A DNA stretch of 64,000 nucleotides from Peteryoungia wuzhouensis (GCF_003205195.1 NZ_QJRY01000002.1:124001-188000), one strand, 5' to 3'; shown: positions 1 to 9,164, counted from the first letter of the stretch. Notes: a model not told the origin generated them from the sequence alone. Made by a program: numbers and translations.

Positions 1-156
1 GTGTTGCGAAAGAGCCTGAGCTACGAATCCACCATCAGCGGCGGCGTCAGCGAGTTCAGCCAGCCGGACCGGTTTTCCAGCGATATCCTGAAGCGGGCTG
101 ATGAGGGCCTATATTTCTCCAAACGATCAGGCCGCAATCGCGTCTCGGTCCGCTGA
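1..156 (+). CDS. C-terminal end of a GGDEF (diguanylate cyclase) protein, 5' end outside window
   Basis: The frame is open from base 1 to the TGA at 154-156 and gives 51 residues. The tail reads ILKRADEGLYFSKRSGRNRV, which is the usual ending of a GGDEF domain (an ADxALYxAKxxGRNRV-like helix), and a STISGGVSEF stretch before it fits the strand that normally reads xxSIGVA. The catalytic GGDEF loop would lie upstream of the window, so activity cannot be judged. The gene converges on the TauE/SafE gene that follows. The domain assignment is fairly safe; anything about the N-terminal sensor is unknown. Confidence 0.75.
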   Translation: MLRKSLSYESTISGGVSEFSQPDRFSSDILKRADEGLYFSKRSGRNRVSVR

Positions 157-208
157 TCCGCGCCCGCGCTGCTGCTGGAAATCCCGAACCGAACGCCGTG
201 TGCCGGTC

Positions 209-1033
209 TCAGGCCCCCACCAGGCTCCAGAAAAACCGCGCCGAAACGAACAGCAGAAACACCGCGAACCCCACTTCCAGCTGCCGCTTGTTGAGGCTGT
301 GGGCGAGTTTCACCCCATAGGGTGCGACCACCATGGTGATGGGAAAGATCACGGCAAAGGCGATCCAGTTGACGAAGCCGGTCGAAAACGGCGGCAGGCC
401 CGCCTCGCCCCAGCCGGCATAGATGAAGCCGAAAACGGCCGGGATCGAGATCAGCACGCCCACACCCGAGGAGGTCGCCACCGCCTGGTGGATCGGCCGT
501 CCGTAAAGCGTCATGAAGGTGTTGTTGAACACCCCGCCCCCGACCCCCATCAGCCCGGAAAACAGTCCGATCGCCGAACCCGTCAGGAAGCGCCAGGGCT
601 GGCCCGGCAGCTCCGTGCCGAGATGCAGCCGGTTGGAGAGAAAGAGCATGCGGGCGGCGAGCACCAGCCCCATCACCGCGAAGAAGAGCCGAAGCCCCGC
701 ACTCGAGACGTAAGCCGCAACCACGGTCGCCGCGAGCGCACCCAAGGGCACCGCGATCATCCACCCCTTCAGCAGGTCCATATCGACCGCCCCGCGCGCC
801 TGATGCGCCCGGAACGACCGGATCGAGGTCGGTACGATCAGCGCCGTCGAGGTGCCGACGGCGAGATGCATGATCACGTGTTCGGGGATCCCGGCATAAC
901 CGAAGACCTGGTAAAACACCGGCACCAGCACCGCACCCCCGCCAATCCCGAACACGCCGGCCAGCAGCCCTGCCACGGCACCGGCGACAGCGAGCATCGC
1001 GGCAAACATCAGGATATCGGCAATCGGCGGCAT
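209..1033 (-). CDS. TauE/SafE (TSUP) family membrane permease
   Basis: A 274-residue, strongly hydrophobic protein of the TSUP family, whose members move sulfite, sulfonates or other small organic anions across the inner membrane. It shows the family's internal duplication: a GxFGIGGG loop at about residues 26-33 is echoed by SGLMGVGGG at about 159-167, each followed by membrane segments. Length is normal for the family. The ATG at 1031-1033 has a GGAG six bases upstream. No sulfur gene is adjacent, so the substrate cannot be inferred. It ends convergently with the GGDEF gene fragment. Confidence 0.88.
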   Translation of the reverse strand: MPPIADILMFAAMLAVAGAVAGLLAGVFGIGGGAVLVPVFYQVFGYAGIPEHVIMHLAVGTSTALIVPTSIRSFRAHQARGAVDMDLLKGWMIAVPLGALAATVVAAYVSSAGLRLFFAVMGLVLAARMLFLSNRLHLGTELPGQPWRFLTGSAIGLFSGLMGVGGGVFNNTFMTLYGRPIHQAVATSSGVGVLISIPAVFGFIYAGWGEAGLPPFSTGFVNWIAFAVIFPITMVVAPYGVKLAHSLNKRQLEVGFAVFLLFVSARFFWSLVGA

Positions 1034-1419
1034 GGCTGGCTCCGGAAGACGCAGGCCCTCCCGGTAAGGGAGACCTTGGGCGGCAGGATGCGGCGCCCGC
1101 CACCCCTTTCGATCTGGGGGTATGGCAGAGCCGGCACCTCAAGCCTCTAGGCCCTGCCCGCACCGCCCGCAAGGCCGCCTGCGGCCGCGGCGGTACGGCT
1201 CTCGCATGGGCGCACCCGGTCTCTCAGCAGAAAGCAGGAAGCCGCAAAGTTTTGCGAAAGCCAGACTGCCAAACCTGGGATGCGCCCAGAAAACAGTGGG
1301 GACGGCCATCCCCATGATCCGCCCAGGGCGCAAAGCCCACAGCAGCGCCCAGGCGCAACCGCCATTCAATATAAAAATAATAAGGCAATTCCCTAATTGG
1401 AGAATTAGGTAGACGCGCG
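1034..1419. other. Intergenic region without a convincing gene
   Basis: This 386-base gap lies between the start of the permease gene and the end of the lipoprotein gene. Open frames here are short and lack ribosome binding sites. It should hold the permease promoter; its lipoprotein-proximal end turns AT-rich (about 1365-1410) and carries a small hairpin described separately. Confidence 0.5.
1374..1409 (-). terminator. Possible terminator of the lipoprotein gene
   Basis: Just past the lipoprotein stop codon, the leftward strand can fold CCTAATT-CTCC-AATTAGG (1392-1409), a perfect 7-bp stem with a 4-base loop, and then runs into the T-rich GCCTTATTATTTTTA. The stem is AT-rich and therefore weak, so the call is moderate. 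Confidence 0.45.
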
Positions 1420-2208
1420 CTAACGGCAGTTCCGCTTGTCGAGATAGAGCGAGCAGTCCTTGCCCGCCGGCGCCCGTCGCGGCAGGGCTGAGGCCGCAAC
1501 CCGCCGGCTCGACACCGGTCCCGGATCGTTCATGCCCGAATTGCCGCTGTCCGCCGAAAGCGGCAGGATCCCGCCCTCGTCCGCCATCTGCTCGGCCACC
1601 TGTGTTTCCTGCACTGCCGGCTGCGGTCCTGTCGGCCCCGTCACGATCTGCGTCGGCTCGTCGAACCCGATGCCGTCCACCACCGGCTGGCTCGTATTGC
1701 CCTCGGCGATCGCCATGGCTCCATCCTGCGTCACGAGCTGCGGCTGCACGCCGACCGGGCTCGCCGCATCGGCATAACTCGCATCGGAAACCCCGACCCC
1801 GAGCTCACCGTCAATATTGACACCGCCTTCCGGGATCGCCATGGCGCTCATCGTCTGGCCCGCCCCTGCATCGGACGATGCCGACGCCATCCGGGATGCA
1901 CCCTGAACCGCGCCGTTGCCGGCCAGATTGGGGGTGTTGAGATAGTCGATGCCTTCGCTGCCGGCATTCTGCTGACCTGCGGGCGGCGCATAGGCCGCGG
2001 CCTCCGCCTGGGGATCGCCGACGCGCCCGACAAGCACCCGCCCGTCCCGCGTCCGCTCCACCTTGCCGATCATCTGATCGCCGGCCCTTGGGCCGCCGCC
2101 GACATCGGCAAGCGGAATGCGGTCACTGCCGGAACAGCCTGACAGGAGCAGGGCCGAAAAGGCAGCGATCGTGAGCCGGCTGCCAAGGGACGAAAACACA
2201 AAACTCAT
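1420..2208 (-). CDS. Predicted lipoprotein of unknown function
   Basis: A 262-residue protein with a classic lipoprotein signal: a short N-terminal basic segment, a hydrophobic stretch, and the lipobox LLSGC with the lipidated cysteine at about residue 25. The mature part is rich in Gly, Ala, Gln and Pro and looks mostly disordered, so no enzymatic fold is recognised. The C-terminus has a cysteine pair in CSLYLDKRNC that could form a disulfide in the periplasm. It is transcribed in the same direction as the chemoreceptor upstream, but a strong terminator separates the two. Function unknown; the envelope location is the only firm inference. Confidence 0.7.
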   Translation of the reverse strand: MSFVFSSLGSRLTIAAFSALLLSGCSGSDRIPLADVGGGPRAGDQMIGKVERTRDGRVLVGRVGDPQAEAAAYAPPAGQQNAGSEGIDYLNTPNLAGNGAVQGASRMASASSDAGAGQTMSAMAIPEGGVNIDGELGVGVSDASYADAASPVGVQPQLVTQDGAMAIAEGNTSQPVVDGIGFDEPTQIVTGPTGPQPAVQETQVAEQMADEGGILPLSADSGNSGMNDPGPVSSRRVAASALPRRAPAGKDCSLYLDKRNCR

Positions 2209-2299
2209 TTCACCCTCGATGGCCCGTTATGGGACAACTTCAGGCAGCATAAGCCATTCCGGCTTAATGCGCCATGAACGACCGCCGCCAGAAATCCGG

Positions 2300-2339
2300 G
2301 GCAAAAATGAAGGGCCGGCGGATCGCGCCGCCGGCCCTT
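2300..2339 (-). terminator. Rho-independent terminator of the chemoreceptor gene
   Basis: A perfect 12-bp GC-rich inverted repeat (2310-2321 with 2328-2339, loop of six) lies 22 bases after the chemoreceptor stop codon. On the leftward strand it is followed by TCATTTTTGC, giving the usual stem plus T-run. Confidence 0.8.
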
Positions 2340-2361
2340 GTGCGTGCGTCTGGACTGACCG

Positions 2362-4173
2362 TCAGGCCGCCCGTCGATGGCCCGCCGCCGGGCTCCCATG
2401 GACCTTGAGGCGCGACAGCAGCTGGCGCAGATTGTAGCTCTCTTCCGCCAGCGATTGTCCGGCCGCCGAGGTTTCCTCCACCATGGCCGCATTCTGCTGC
2501 GTCATCTGGTCCATGTGGTTGACCGAGGTGTTGATCTCCGCCAGACCCGTGGCCTGCTCCTTCGCTGCCGTGGCAATCGTGTTGACGCTGTCGTTCACGC
2601 GGTTGACCAGCGCCTCGATCTCGAGCAGCGCATCCCCCGTCGAGCGCACCAGGCCGACGCCGGTGTCGACTTCGGCCGCCGACGCGCTGATCAGCGTCTT
2701 GATCTCCTTCGCCGCATTGGCGGAACGCTGCGCCAGCTCGCGCACCTCCTGCGCCACGACCGCAAAGCCGCGACCCGCCTCGCCTGCCCGCGCCGCCTCG
2801 ACGCCGGCATTGAGCGCCAGAAGGTTCGTCTGGAAGGCGATCTCGTCGATCACGGAAATGATCTGGCTGATCTTCTGCGACGAGCCCTCGATCCGGCCCA
2901 TGGCATCGACCGCATTGCGCACGATCTCGCCGGAACGGTTGGCGCTCGTCTTCGTCTCGGCCACCATCTGGCGCGCCTCGTTGGCCCGCTCCGCCGCCGT
3001 GCGCACGGTTGCGGTAATCTCGTCCAGCGCCGCCGCCGTCTCTTCCAGGGCCGCCGCCTGCTGCTCCGTGCGCTTCGACAGATTGTTGGTCGCCTCGCTG
3101 ATATTGCCGGCCGAAGAGGTCACGACCTCGCTCGTCTGGTTGATCGCCGCAATCACGCCGGCAAGCGACTGGACGGCCCGGTTGAAATCATGGCGCAGCT
3201 TTTCGTAGTCGGCCCCGATCGCGTCGATCTGCACCGTCAGATCCCCCTCGGCCAGCTGCTCCAGCGCCGCACCGATCGCGCCGATCGCATGGCTCTGCCG
3301 TTCGGCGGAGGTCCTGAGCTGCGTCTCGTTGCGCGCCCGTTCGCCGTTCAGGCTCTCCTGCTGCTCGGCTTCGCGGCTGCGCATATCGATCCGGTCGCGC
3401 ACGCTGTCGCGCAGAACCTGCAGTGTCTGTGCCATCCGGCCGATCTCGTCGCGCCGGTCGGCATCGGTGATTGCGGTATCGACCCGCTCGTCGGCAATGT
3501 CGCTCATCGCCGATTTCAGCCGGTTGATCGGGGAAACCACGCTGCGCACAACCATGGTGGCACAGAAGAGGATGGCGAGAATGGCAACACCGATGATGAC
3601 GGCATATTCCGTCGCCGTCCGGCGAAACAGCGCCGCCAGGTCATCCGAATAGACGCCGGTGCCGACAATCCAGCCCCAGGGCTCGAAACCGACGACATGG
3701 CTGAACTTCTCGACCGGCGCATCGAAGCCCGGCTTCGGCCAGTAATAGTCGACGAAACCTTCCTTGTGGGCCTTCACCGTGTTGACGAATTCGACGAACA
3801 GGTGCTTGCCGTTCGTATCCTTGTTCTCGCTGAGATTCTTGCCATTCAGCTCCGGCTTGATCGGATGCATGATCATCACCGGCTGCATGTCGTTGATCCA
3901 GAGATAGCCGTCCGGGGCATAGCGCATGGCGGATACCACGTCCTTTGCCCGCTCCTGCGCCTCGGCCCGCGTCAGGCTGCCTTCCTGCTCCATCTTGTAG
4001 TATTTGTTGAAGATGGCGATAGCGTTGTCATTGATCTGGGCCAGCCCTGCCCGCCGTTCCTGGGTCAGCGCGTCATAGGCATTGAACAGGCTGTAGGTCA
4101 GCGTCGCAACCAGCACGGCCAACGCAATGGCGACGAGCGCATACAGGCGGACCGACAGGGACATGGATTTCAT
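2362..4173 (-). CDS. Methyl-accepting chemotaxis protein with a Cache sensor
   Basis: A 603-residue transmembrane chemoreceptor. A membrane segment at about residues 9-30 and another at about 190-212 flank a periplasmic single-Cache-like domain, recognisable from DGYLWINDMQPVMIMHP and GWIVGTGVYSDD, typical of sCache_2 sensors of small organic ligands. A HAMP linker follows, then a second HAMP-like segment near 300 and the signalling domain. The conserved hairpin tip (TNLLALNAGVEAARAGEAGR, then EVRELAQRSANAAKEIK) sits at about residues 445-490 and contacts CheA/CheW. No C-terminal CheR-tethering pentapeptide is visible. GAGG precedes the ATG. No chemotaxis genes lie nearby, so it is an orphan receptor; the ligand is unknown. 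Confidence 0.93.
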   Translation of the reverse strand: MKSMSLSVRLYALVAIALAVLVATLTYSLFNAYDALTQERRAGLAQINDNAIAIFNKYYKMEQEGSLTRAEAQERAKDVVSAMRYAPDGYLWINDMQPVMIMHPIKPELNGKNLSENKDTNGKHLFVEFVNTVKAHKEGFVDYYWPKPGFDAPVEKFSHVVGFEPWGWIVGTGVYSDDLAALFRRTATEYAVIIGVAILAILFCATMVVRSVVSPINRLKSAMSDIADERVDTAITDADRRDEIGRMAQTLQVLRDSVRDRIDMRSREAEQQESLNGERARNETQLRTSAERQSHAIGAIGAALEQLAEGDLTVQIDAIGADYEKLRHDFNRAVQSLAGVIAAINQTSEVVTSSAGNISEATNNLSKRTEQQAAALEETAAALDEITATVRTAAERANEARQMVAETKTSANRSGEIVRNAVDAMGRIEGSSQKISQIISVIDEIAFQTNLLALNAGVEAARAGEAGRGFAVVAQEVRELAQRSANAAKEIKTLISASAAEVDTGVGLVRSTGDALLEIEALVNRVNDSVNTIATAAKEQATGLAEINTSVNHMDQMTQQNAAMVEETSAAGQSLAEESYNLRQLLSRLKVHGSPAAGHRRAA

Positions 4174-4354
4174 GAGGACCTCGGGCTTGTGTCAGAATTG
4201 CGTAAATTTTGATATTTGCCCCTTCCAATTTTCTAAATTTGCGAATGTCAATTATGATGGGTGGTTTTTCATCCCCCAAAAATGACAGATGGCGCCACCC
4301 AAGCCGGCGCGCTCTGTTGCCCTTGCCCGCGAAACACAGGAGTCGTTTACCGCC

Positions 4355-4747
4355 ATGCCTCATCAGCCAAGCTCTGCCCCTCAAGGAGAACTCACGCTCC
4401 GCACGCTGGCCATGCCGGCAGATGCCAATGCGGCAGGCGACATTTTCGGCGGCTGGGTCATGGCTCAGATGGACCTGGCCTGCGGCATCCGCGCCGCCGA
4501 GCGCGCCCATGGCCGCGTCGTCACCGCCGCCGTCCAGGAAATGGCCTTCGCCATGCCGGTCAAGATCGGCGACACACTCTGCGTCTATACCGAGATCAGC
4601 CGCGTCGGCCGCACATCCATGACGCTGAAGGTCGAAACCTGGGCCCAGCGTTATCTGACTCATGTGATGGAAAAGGTCACGGAAGCCACTTTTGTCATGG
4701 TCGCTCTCGATGCCGATGGCAAACCGACGCCAGTTCCGGCGGCCTGA
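4355..4747 (+). CDS. Acyl-CoA thioesterase, YciA-type hotdog fold
   Basis: A 130-residue hotdog-fold enzyme that would hydrolyse acyl-CoA thioesters in the cytoplasm. The motif NAAGDIFGGWVMAQMD places the expected catalytic Asp at residue 29, and EMAFAMPVKIGD and EVETWAQR-like strands fit the YciA/Acot family in both order and length. An upstream in-frame ATG at 4289 exists, but the start at 4355 has AGGAG twelve bases before it and gives the standard family length, so I prefer it. Monocistronic as far as can be seen; a repeat with a hairpin follows the stop codon. Confidence 0.9.
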   Translation: MPHQPSSAPQGELTLRTLAMPADANAAGDIFGGWVMAQMDLACGIRAAERAHGRVVTAAVQEMAFAMPVKIGDTLCVYTEISRVGRTSMTLKVETWAQRYLTHVMEKVTEATFVMVALDADGKPTPVPAA

Positions 4748-4762
4748 ACCCACCGGTTGACG

Positions 4763-4830
4763 CCGGACCCGGAGCAAGTTCAGCAAAAGGGCGAAGCGGT
4801 TCTGCGTCCGGGATTGCGCAAGGACGCAGA
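4763..4830. repeat. Rhizobial intergenic repeat with hairpin
   Basis: The stretch resembles a widespread rhizobial intergenic element built around GCGGTTCTGCGTCCGGGATT. It contains a 9-bp perfect inverted repeat, TCTGCGTCC (4801-4809) with GGACGCAGA (4822-4830), that could also end the thioesterase transcript. Family membership is from memory of the motif, not from a search. Confidence 0.5.
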
Positions 4831-4864
4831 GGGAGCATGGAAGGCGAAGCCGTTTTCGCCGGAT

Positions 4865-5239
4865 CTAGGCCCTGACGGTGCCCTGATGGAAAAACATCCG
4901 CCACGCCGTTCCGTCATGTTTCCAGATGGAACTGCGCAAGGCCGAGCGCGCGCTGCCATCGGCAAACAAGCGCTCGGTCTCGTAGGTCAGAAGCACGGCA
5001 TCGTCCGAGATCGGCCTCAGAACGTAGTTGGCACTTCGGAGCTGTGAAAGACCGCCTGCCTCTTCGGCGAGCAGCAGCTGGATGATCGCCGTCCTGTCGT
5101 AGACTGAACCGGACGCGCCAATCTCGACAAATCCCTCCGCCAGCAGCGTTTCAAGCGCAGCGCGCGAGCCTCGTGTCTCGGCACGATGCAGGCTCTCTTC
5201 CAGCGAACGGATCTCGGCAAGGCTCGGAAGACGGGTCAA
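4865..5239 (-). CDS. DUF4440 / SnoaL-like small protein
   Basis: A 124-residue protein with the pattern of the DUF4440 branch of the NTF2-like (cone-shaped alpha+beta barrel) superfamily: an N-terminal helix with SLEESLHRAETR, then LLAEGFVEIGASGSVYDR, and a C-terminal SIWKHDGTAWRMFFHQGT strand pair. Members are often ketosteroid-isomerase-like folds with varied or no known activity. The start is TTG at 5237-5239, chosen because GAGGAG lies six bases upstream. It runs in the same direction as the DUF486 gene, with a 140-base gap. No specific role is suggested. Confidence 0.8.
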   Translation of the reverse strand: MTRLPSLAEIRSLEESLHRAETRGSRAALETLLAEGFVEIGASGSVYDRTAIIQLLLAEEAGGLSQLRSANYVLRPISDDAVLLTYETERLFADGSARSALRSSIWKHDGTAWRMFFHQGTVRA

Positions 5240-5378
5240 TGCGTACTCCTCGTCATCAGGCAGGGGTGATCTCAGCGATCACACCGCAGGCAAATATCCG
5301 GCGCAAGCAACCCGGCTCCACACCATGGACGCCGGGCGCTTCTGGGTCATGTTTCGTCCGACAAGCCGGGCCGGGCTG

Positions 5379-5729
5379 TCATCCGCGAAACACGAAGGCC
5401 GCGCCGGCCGCGATCAGCGCAAAACCGATGGCGTGGTTGATTGTCAGGCTCTCCTTCAGGAAGAACACCGAGAAACCGGAGAACACGATCAGCGTGATCA
5501 CTTCCTGCATCGTCTTCAGCTGGGCAGCGGAATAGACCTCCGAGCCGATGCGGTTGGCGGGCACGGCCAGGCAGTATTCGAAGAAGGCGATCCCCCAACT
5601 CGCAACGATGGCGATCCACAGGGCCGAGGTCTTGTATTTGAGATGGCCATACCAGGCGAAGGTCATGAAGATGTTGGACGCCGAAAGAAGCAGGATCGGC
5701 CACAAGGCGGCAGGGGTAAATGTGGGCAT
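5379..5729 (-). CDS. DMT-like small membrane protein, DUF486 family
   Basis: A 116-residue protein with four membrane segments, starting MPTFTPAALWPILLLSASNI, which is the size and layout of the DUF486 family (small four-helix members related to drug/metabolite transporters). The conserved FAWYGHLK and SWGIAFFEYCLAVPANRIG segments are present. A longer in-frame extension upstream to 5894 is arginine-rich and unlike the family, so the ATG at 5727-5729 is taken as the start. Transport substrate unknown. Confidence 0.85.
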   Translation of the reverse strand: MPTFTPAALWPILLLSASNIFMTFAWYGHLKYKTSALWIAIVASWGIAFFEYCLAVPANRIGSEVYSAAQLKTMQEVITLIVFSGFSVFFLKESLTINHAIGFALIAAGAAFVFRG

Positions 5730-6021
5730 GGAAACACCGGGGGACGGAGCAAAAGGAACGAAACGGCGACCGCCGAATCTGCCGCCATCATCGACCGTTT
5801 TGCCCACAAGGCCAAGATCAACTGCATGCCGGCACCGCCTTGCATCCCGCCCGAAGTTGCGTTCGCAACGCCCGGATTTCGCGCATGATGGCAATGAGAG
5901 GCAGACCGATCAACCTCCGATAGTCTCGCGCCTTTTAATAGATCCAACCCTCGGGCTGTAACAGACCGTTAAAACACTGCTGATATTGCTGCATTATTGC
6001 GATTAAGCTGGATATTTGAGC

Positions 6022-8031
6022 ATGGATTCCCGATTGCGCAGGAATGGTGGATTTCCCCTTGCAATCCTGCAAGCGCAGGTCGCGGATATCGAACGCGGTT
6101 ATCGCTCCATCCTCACGGCCAATGTGGCAGCGCATCTCGCTGTCCTGCTGCTACTCCATATCAACGGCGGAATTCACTGGGCGTCGGCGCTCTGGTTTGC
6201 CTTCTCGATGGCGGCGATCATCTTCCGCGAGATCTCGCTGAGCCGCATCCGCCGGGCTGGACTTCACATCTCCGATCCGAGCCGATGCCTGTCAATTCTG
6301 GCCCTCGGCGCCTTCCTCCATGGCATGATCTGGGCCGGCCTCCCTTTGGCCATTGCCGATTTCGAGCCGCTCGGTCAGCACACGCCGATCATGATGATCA
6401 TGGGCGGCATGGCGACGGGCTCGATTGTCCGGCAATTCGGCTATACCCCGCTGGCACTCGCCTATGCCGTGCCGATCCTGCTGTCGCAGCTCTTGAGCCT
6501 CGCGCACCATGGCGGCAGCAGCGACCTTATCGTTGGCGCATGCCTCGCCATTCTGATGATCGTCTTTATCCGCCGCAGCCTCTGGGCCGAGCGCATCTTC
6601 GTCAACAGCCAGATTGCCCGCCACGAAGCAACGACGCTCGCAGACAGTCTGACCCGCGCCAACAGCGACATCCTGCGACAGAATACCCGTCTCGAGGCTC
6701 TCGCCAATCGTGACACGCTCACCGGCCTCTCCAACCGGATGTTCTTCCATGGACGTCTGACCGGCGACATCGCCCGCGCTGCGGTGCTTTCAGAGGCCGT
6801 CGCCCTGCTGATCTTCGACGTCGAGCGCTTCCAGGCGATCAACGACACGCTCGGCCACAGCGCCGGTGACGCGCTGCTGCGCGAGATCGGCGCCAGGCTC
6901 GAAGCGCTGATCGGAGACGGCAGCCTGATCGCCCGCCTCGGCGGCGACGAATTTGCCGTCATCGTCTCCGGAAACGATGCGATCGAACGGGCCCGCGCCC
7001 ATGCCAACCGCGTCATCGAGGCGAGCCGCACCCCGATCGGCTGGGGCCAGCACCGCGCCATCATTGGCCTCAGCGTCGGACTGGCCACCTATCCGGATCA
7101 TGCCGGCACCGCCGAGGAATTGCTGATCTGCGCCGATATGGCCCTCTATGAGGCCAAGCGCGGCGACCGGCGCAAGCCCGGCGAGTTCGATCCCGAACTG
7201 CGTCTCAATGCCGATAGAAAGCGTCGGATCGAACAGGATCTCTGCGCCGCCATCGACAGCGGCGCCGTCGGAGCCTGGTTCCAGCCTCAGCTCGACCTCG
7301 CCACCCGTCGCATCACCGGCTTCGAGGCGCTGGTCCGCTGGCAGCATCCGCAGCTCGGCTTCATCGCTCCGCCCGATATCGTCAATGCCGCCCAGGCCAT
7401 GCATCTATCGGAACGCCTGACCGCCCGGATCGCGGCCGACGCCTGCGTGCTGGCGCGCCAGCTGCCCGACTTCGGCCTGAAGAACGCCAGCGTCGCGCTG
7501 AACGTCTCGCCGCGCGAATTCGCCCTCTATTCCGTTGCCGACATGCTGGAGAAGGTCACGGCCGACCATGGGGTCTGGCCGTCAGCGCTGGAAATCGAAA
7601 TCACCGAGGAAGCCATCCTCGATCCGGCGCTCGCCGATGCCCAGCTGAAGCGGCTGGAAGAAGCCGGCTACAAGCTCGCCGTCGACGATTTCGGTATGGG
7701 ACATTCCTCGCTGGCCTATCTGATCAGCCTGAAGGTGGACCGCCTGAAGATCGACCGCAGCTTCGTCAAGGACGTCGCCCGCTGCGAGACCAACCAGAAA
7801 CTGGTGACAGCCATGGTCAGCCTCGGCCACTCGCTGGATCTCGACATCGTCGTCGAAGGTGTCGAAACCAACGAGGACGCCGCAGTCCTCGCCCGCCTCG
7901 GCTGCACGGTCGCGCAAGGCTACCTCTTCGCCCGCCCCATGCCACCCAGGGCACTCGCCACCTGGATCGCCGAACACCAGACCACCGCCATCAAGCGCAA
8001 GCGCAAGACGGGTCATCTGTCGGTGGCGTAA
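6022..8031 (+). CDS. Membrane-bound GGDEF-EAL cyclic-di-GMP enzyme
   Basis: A 669-residue protein with an N-terminal block of five or six membrane segments (about residues 35-200), a GGDEF domain (about 225-385) and an EAL domain (about 405-655). The cyclase loop reads RLGGDEF, intact, so synthesis of cyclic-di-GMP is possible. The phosphodiesterase has the EAL signature in GFEALVRW, the metal-site segments EIEITEEAI and VDDFGMG, and the KIDRSFV strand, so degradation also looks possible; the usual DDFGTG is DDFGMG here. The ATG at 6022 is preferred over the TTG six bases earlier. It acts at the inner membrane, probably switching between motile and attached states. The N-terminal sensor is unidentified. 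Confidence 0.92.
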   Translation: MDSRLRRNGGFPLAILQAQVADIERGYRSILTANVAAHLAVLLLLHINGGIHWASALWFAFSMAAIIFREISLSRIRRAGLHISDPSRCLSILALGAFLHGMIWAGLPLAIADFEPLGQHTPIMMIMGGMATGSIVRQFGYTPLALAYAVPILLSQLLSLAHHGGSSDLIVGACLAILMIVFIRRSLWAERIFVNSQIARHEATTLADSLTRANSDILRQNTRLEALANRDTLTGLSNRMFFHGRLTGDIARAAVLSEAVALLIFDVERFQAINDTLGHSAGDALLREIGARLEALIGDGSLIARLGGDEFAVIVSGNDAIERARAHANRVIEASRTPIGWGQHRAIIGLSVGLATYPDHAGTAEELLICADMALYEAKRGDRRKPGEFDPELRLNADRKRRIEQDLCAAIDSGAVGAWFQPQLDLATRRITGFEALVRWQHPQLGFIAPPDIVNAAQAMHLSERLTARIAADACVLARQLPDFGLKNASVALNVSPREFALYSVADMLEKVTADHGVWPSALEIEITEEAILDPALADAQLKRLEEAGYKLAVDDFGMGHSSLAYLISLKVDRLKIDRSFVKDVARCETNQKLVTAMVSLGHSLDLDIVVEGVETNEDAAVLARLGCTVAQGYLFARPMPPRALATWIAEHQTTAIKRKRKTGHLSVA

Positions 8032-8111
8032 GAAGAGGCCATCGCATCGCCGCTTGCTACCCCCGCCACACCGCGCATACTGCGGTTCACTCAGCAGGAC
8101 TCGGGCATCTG

Positions 8112-9032
8112 ATGGCCAAGGCGATCTTCTATCACAAGGACGACAGCACCTATAAAGACATCCGTGGCAGGCAGTATCATTTCCCAAAGATGTACCTGTC
8201 GCGTGTGCAGCAGGCTCTGGGAGACTGGATCGTCTACTATGGTCCGCTGCCAGGCAGTTTCGGTCGCTACTATTCCGGCCTTGCTCGAGTCACGGCCGTT
8301 GAACCAGACGGTGATCTTCCGGAGCATTACTACGCGAGACTTGCCGACTACATCGACTTCGATAGCCCCTTGGATTACCGCCTGAATGGAGGCTTCGAAC
8401 GGCAGCTTGTGGCACCGGACGGCAGCGTCAATCCTGGCCGAAGCGTGCAGGCGGTGCGCGTGATCAGCGAACAAGAATTTGTGGCGCTGGTTCAGGCAGG
8501 TCTGTCCGAGCCGGATGAATGGCCGCAACGCACGGATCAGCCAGACGGCAATTCTCTGCTGCATCACCCGCTCGCCATCCTTGCTGTTGAGGAAAACGCG
8601 CAGGCCGACTACAGCGTCGACGGTTTCATCCGCCCGATCATCGCCCAGACCATCAATCGGCCGTTTCGAGACGCCAAGTTCCGCCAACATATTCGCCGTG
8701 TTTACGACCGAACCTGCGCCTTCACCGGACTGCGGTTGATCAACGGCGGCGGGCGTCCGGAAGTGGAGGCTGCGCATATCGTGCCCGTCGAACGTGGTGG
8801 CAATGACTCGGTCCAGAACGGCATTGCCCTGTCGGGCACAGTGCACTGGATGTTTGATCGCGGTCTCTTGTCGCTGGCAGACGACTTTAGCATCCTTCAG
8901 TCACGGCAGCTGAACGAAGACGTTTCGCATCTGCTGGTCCGCGACGGCAGGGCGCGTGTGCCCTCTCCGGCCCATCTGCGCCCTCATCCGCATTACCTTG
9001 CCTGGCATCGCGACAACATCTTTAGGCACTGA
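8112..9032 (+). CDS. HNH endonuclease domain protein
   Basis: A 306-residue protein whose C-terminal third holds an HNH nuclease core: YDRTCAFTGLRL, then EAAHIVPVERGGNDSVQNGI, then LSGTVHWMFDRGLLSL (about residues 198-270). This is the arrangement of the HNH_2-type domain found in stand-alone restriction-like endonucleases and some phage-defence nucleases. The N-terminal about 180 residues have no domain I recognise. No methyltransferase is adjacent, so a classical restriction-modification pair is not present. It lies between a cyclic-di-GMP gene and uvrB, both housekeeping-like. Target and function are unknown. Confidence 0.75.
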   Translation: MAKAIFYHKDDSTYKDIRGRQYHFPKMYLSRVQQALGDWIVYYGPLPGSFGRYYSGLARVTAVEPDGDLPEHYYARLADYIDFDSPLDYRLNGGFERQLVAPDGSVNPGRSVQAVRVISEQEFVALVQAGLSEPDEWPQRTDQPDGNSLLHHPLAILAVEENAQADYSVDGFIRPIIAQTINRPFRDAKFRQHIRRVYDRTCAFTGLRLINGGGRPEVEAAHIVPVERGGNDSVQNGIALSGTVHWMFDRGLLSLADDFSILQSRQLNEDVSHLLVRDGRARVPSPAHLRPHPHYLAWHRDNIFRH

Positions 9033-9164
9033 CACCCGGCTCCTGTCGATGGCACACCCTCCTGCCACCACCCTGGCAATAACCCGCGCCACCCGTTGCG
9101 TTTTCGTTCTGATTATCCCGCCCCGCCCCTTCCCTTTGCCAACAGGCTTCTCCATATTCCGGCC

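Noticed and set aside
2377..4212. A 611-codon open frame opposite the chemoreceptor
   Set aside because: His/Arg/Leu-rich antisense translation; the opposite frame is an intact chemoreceptor.
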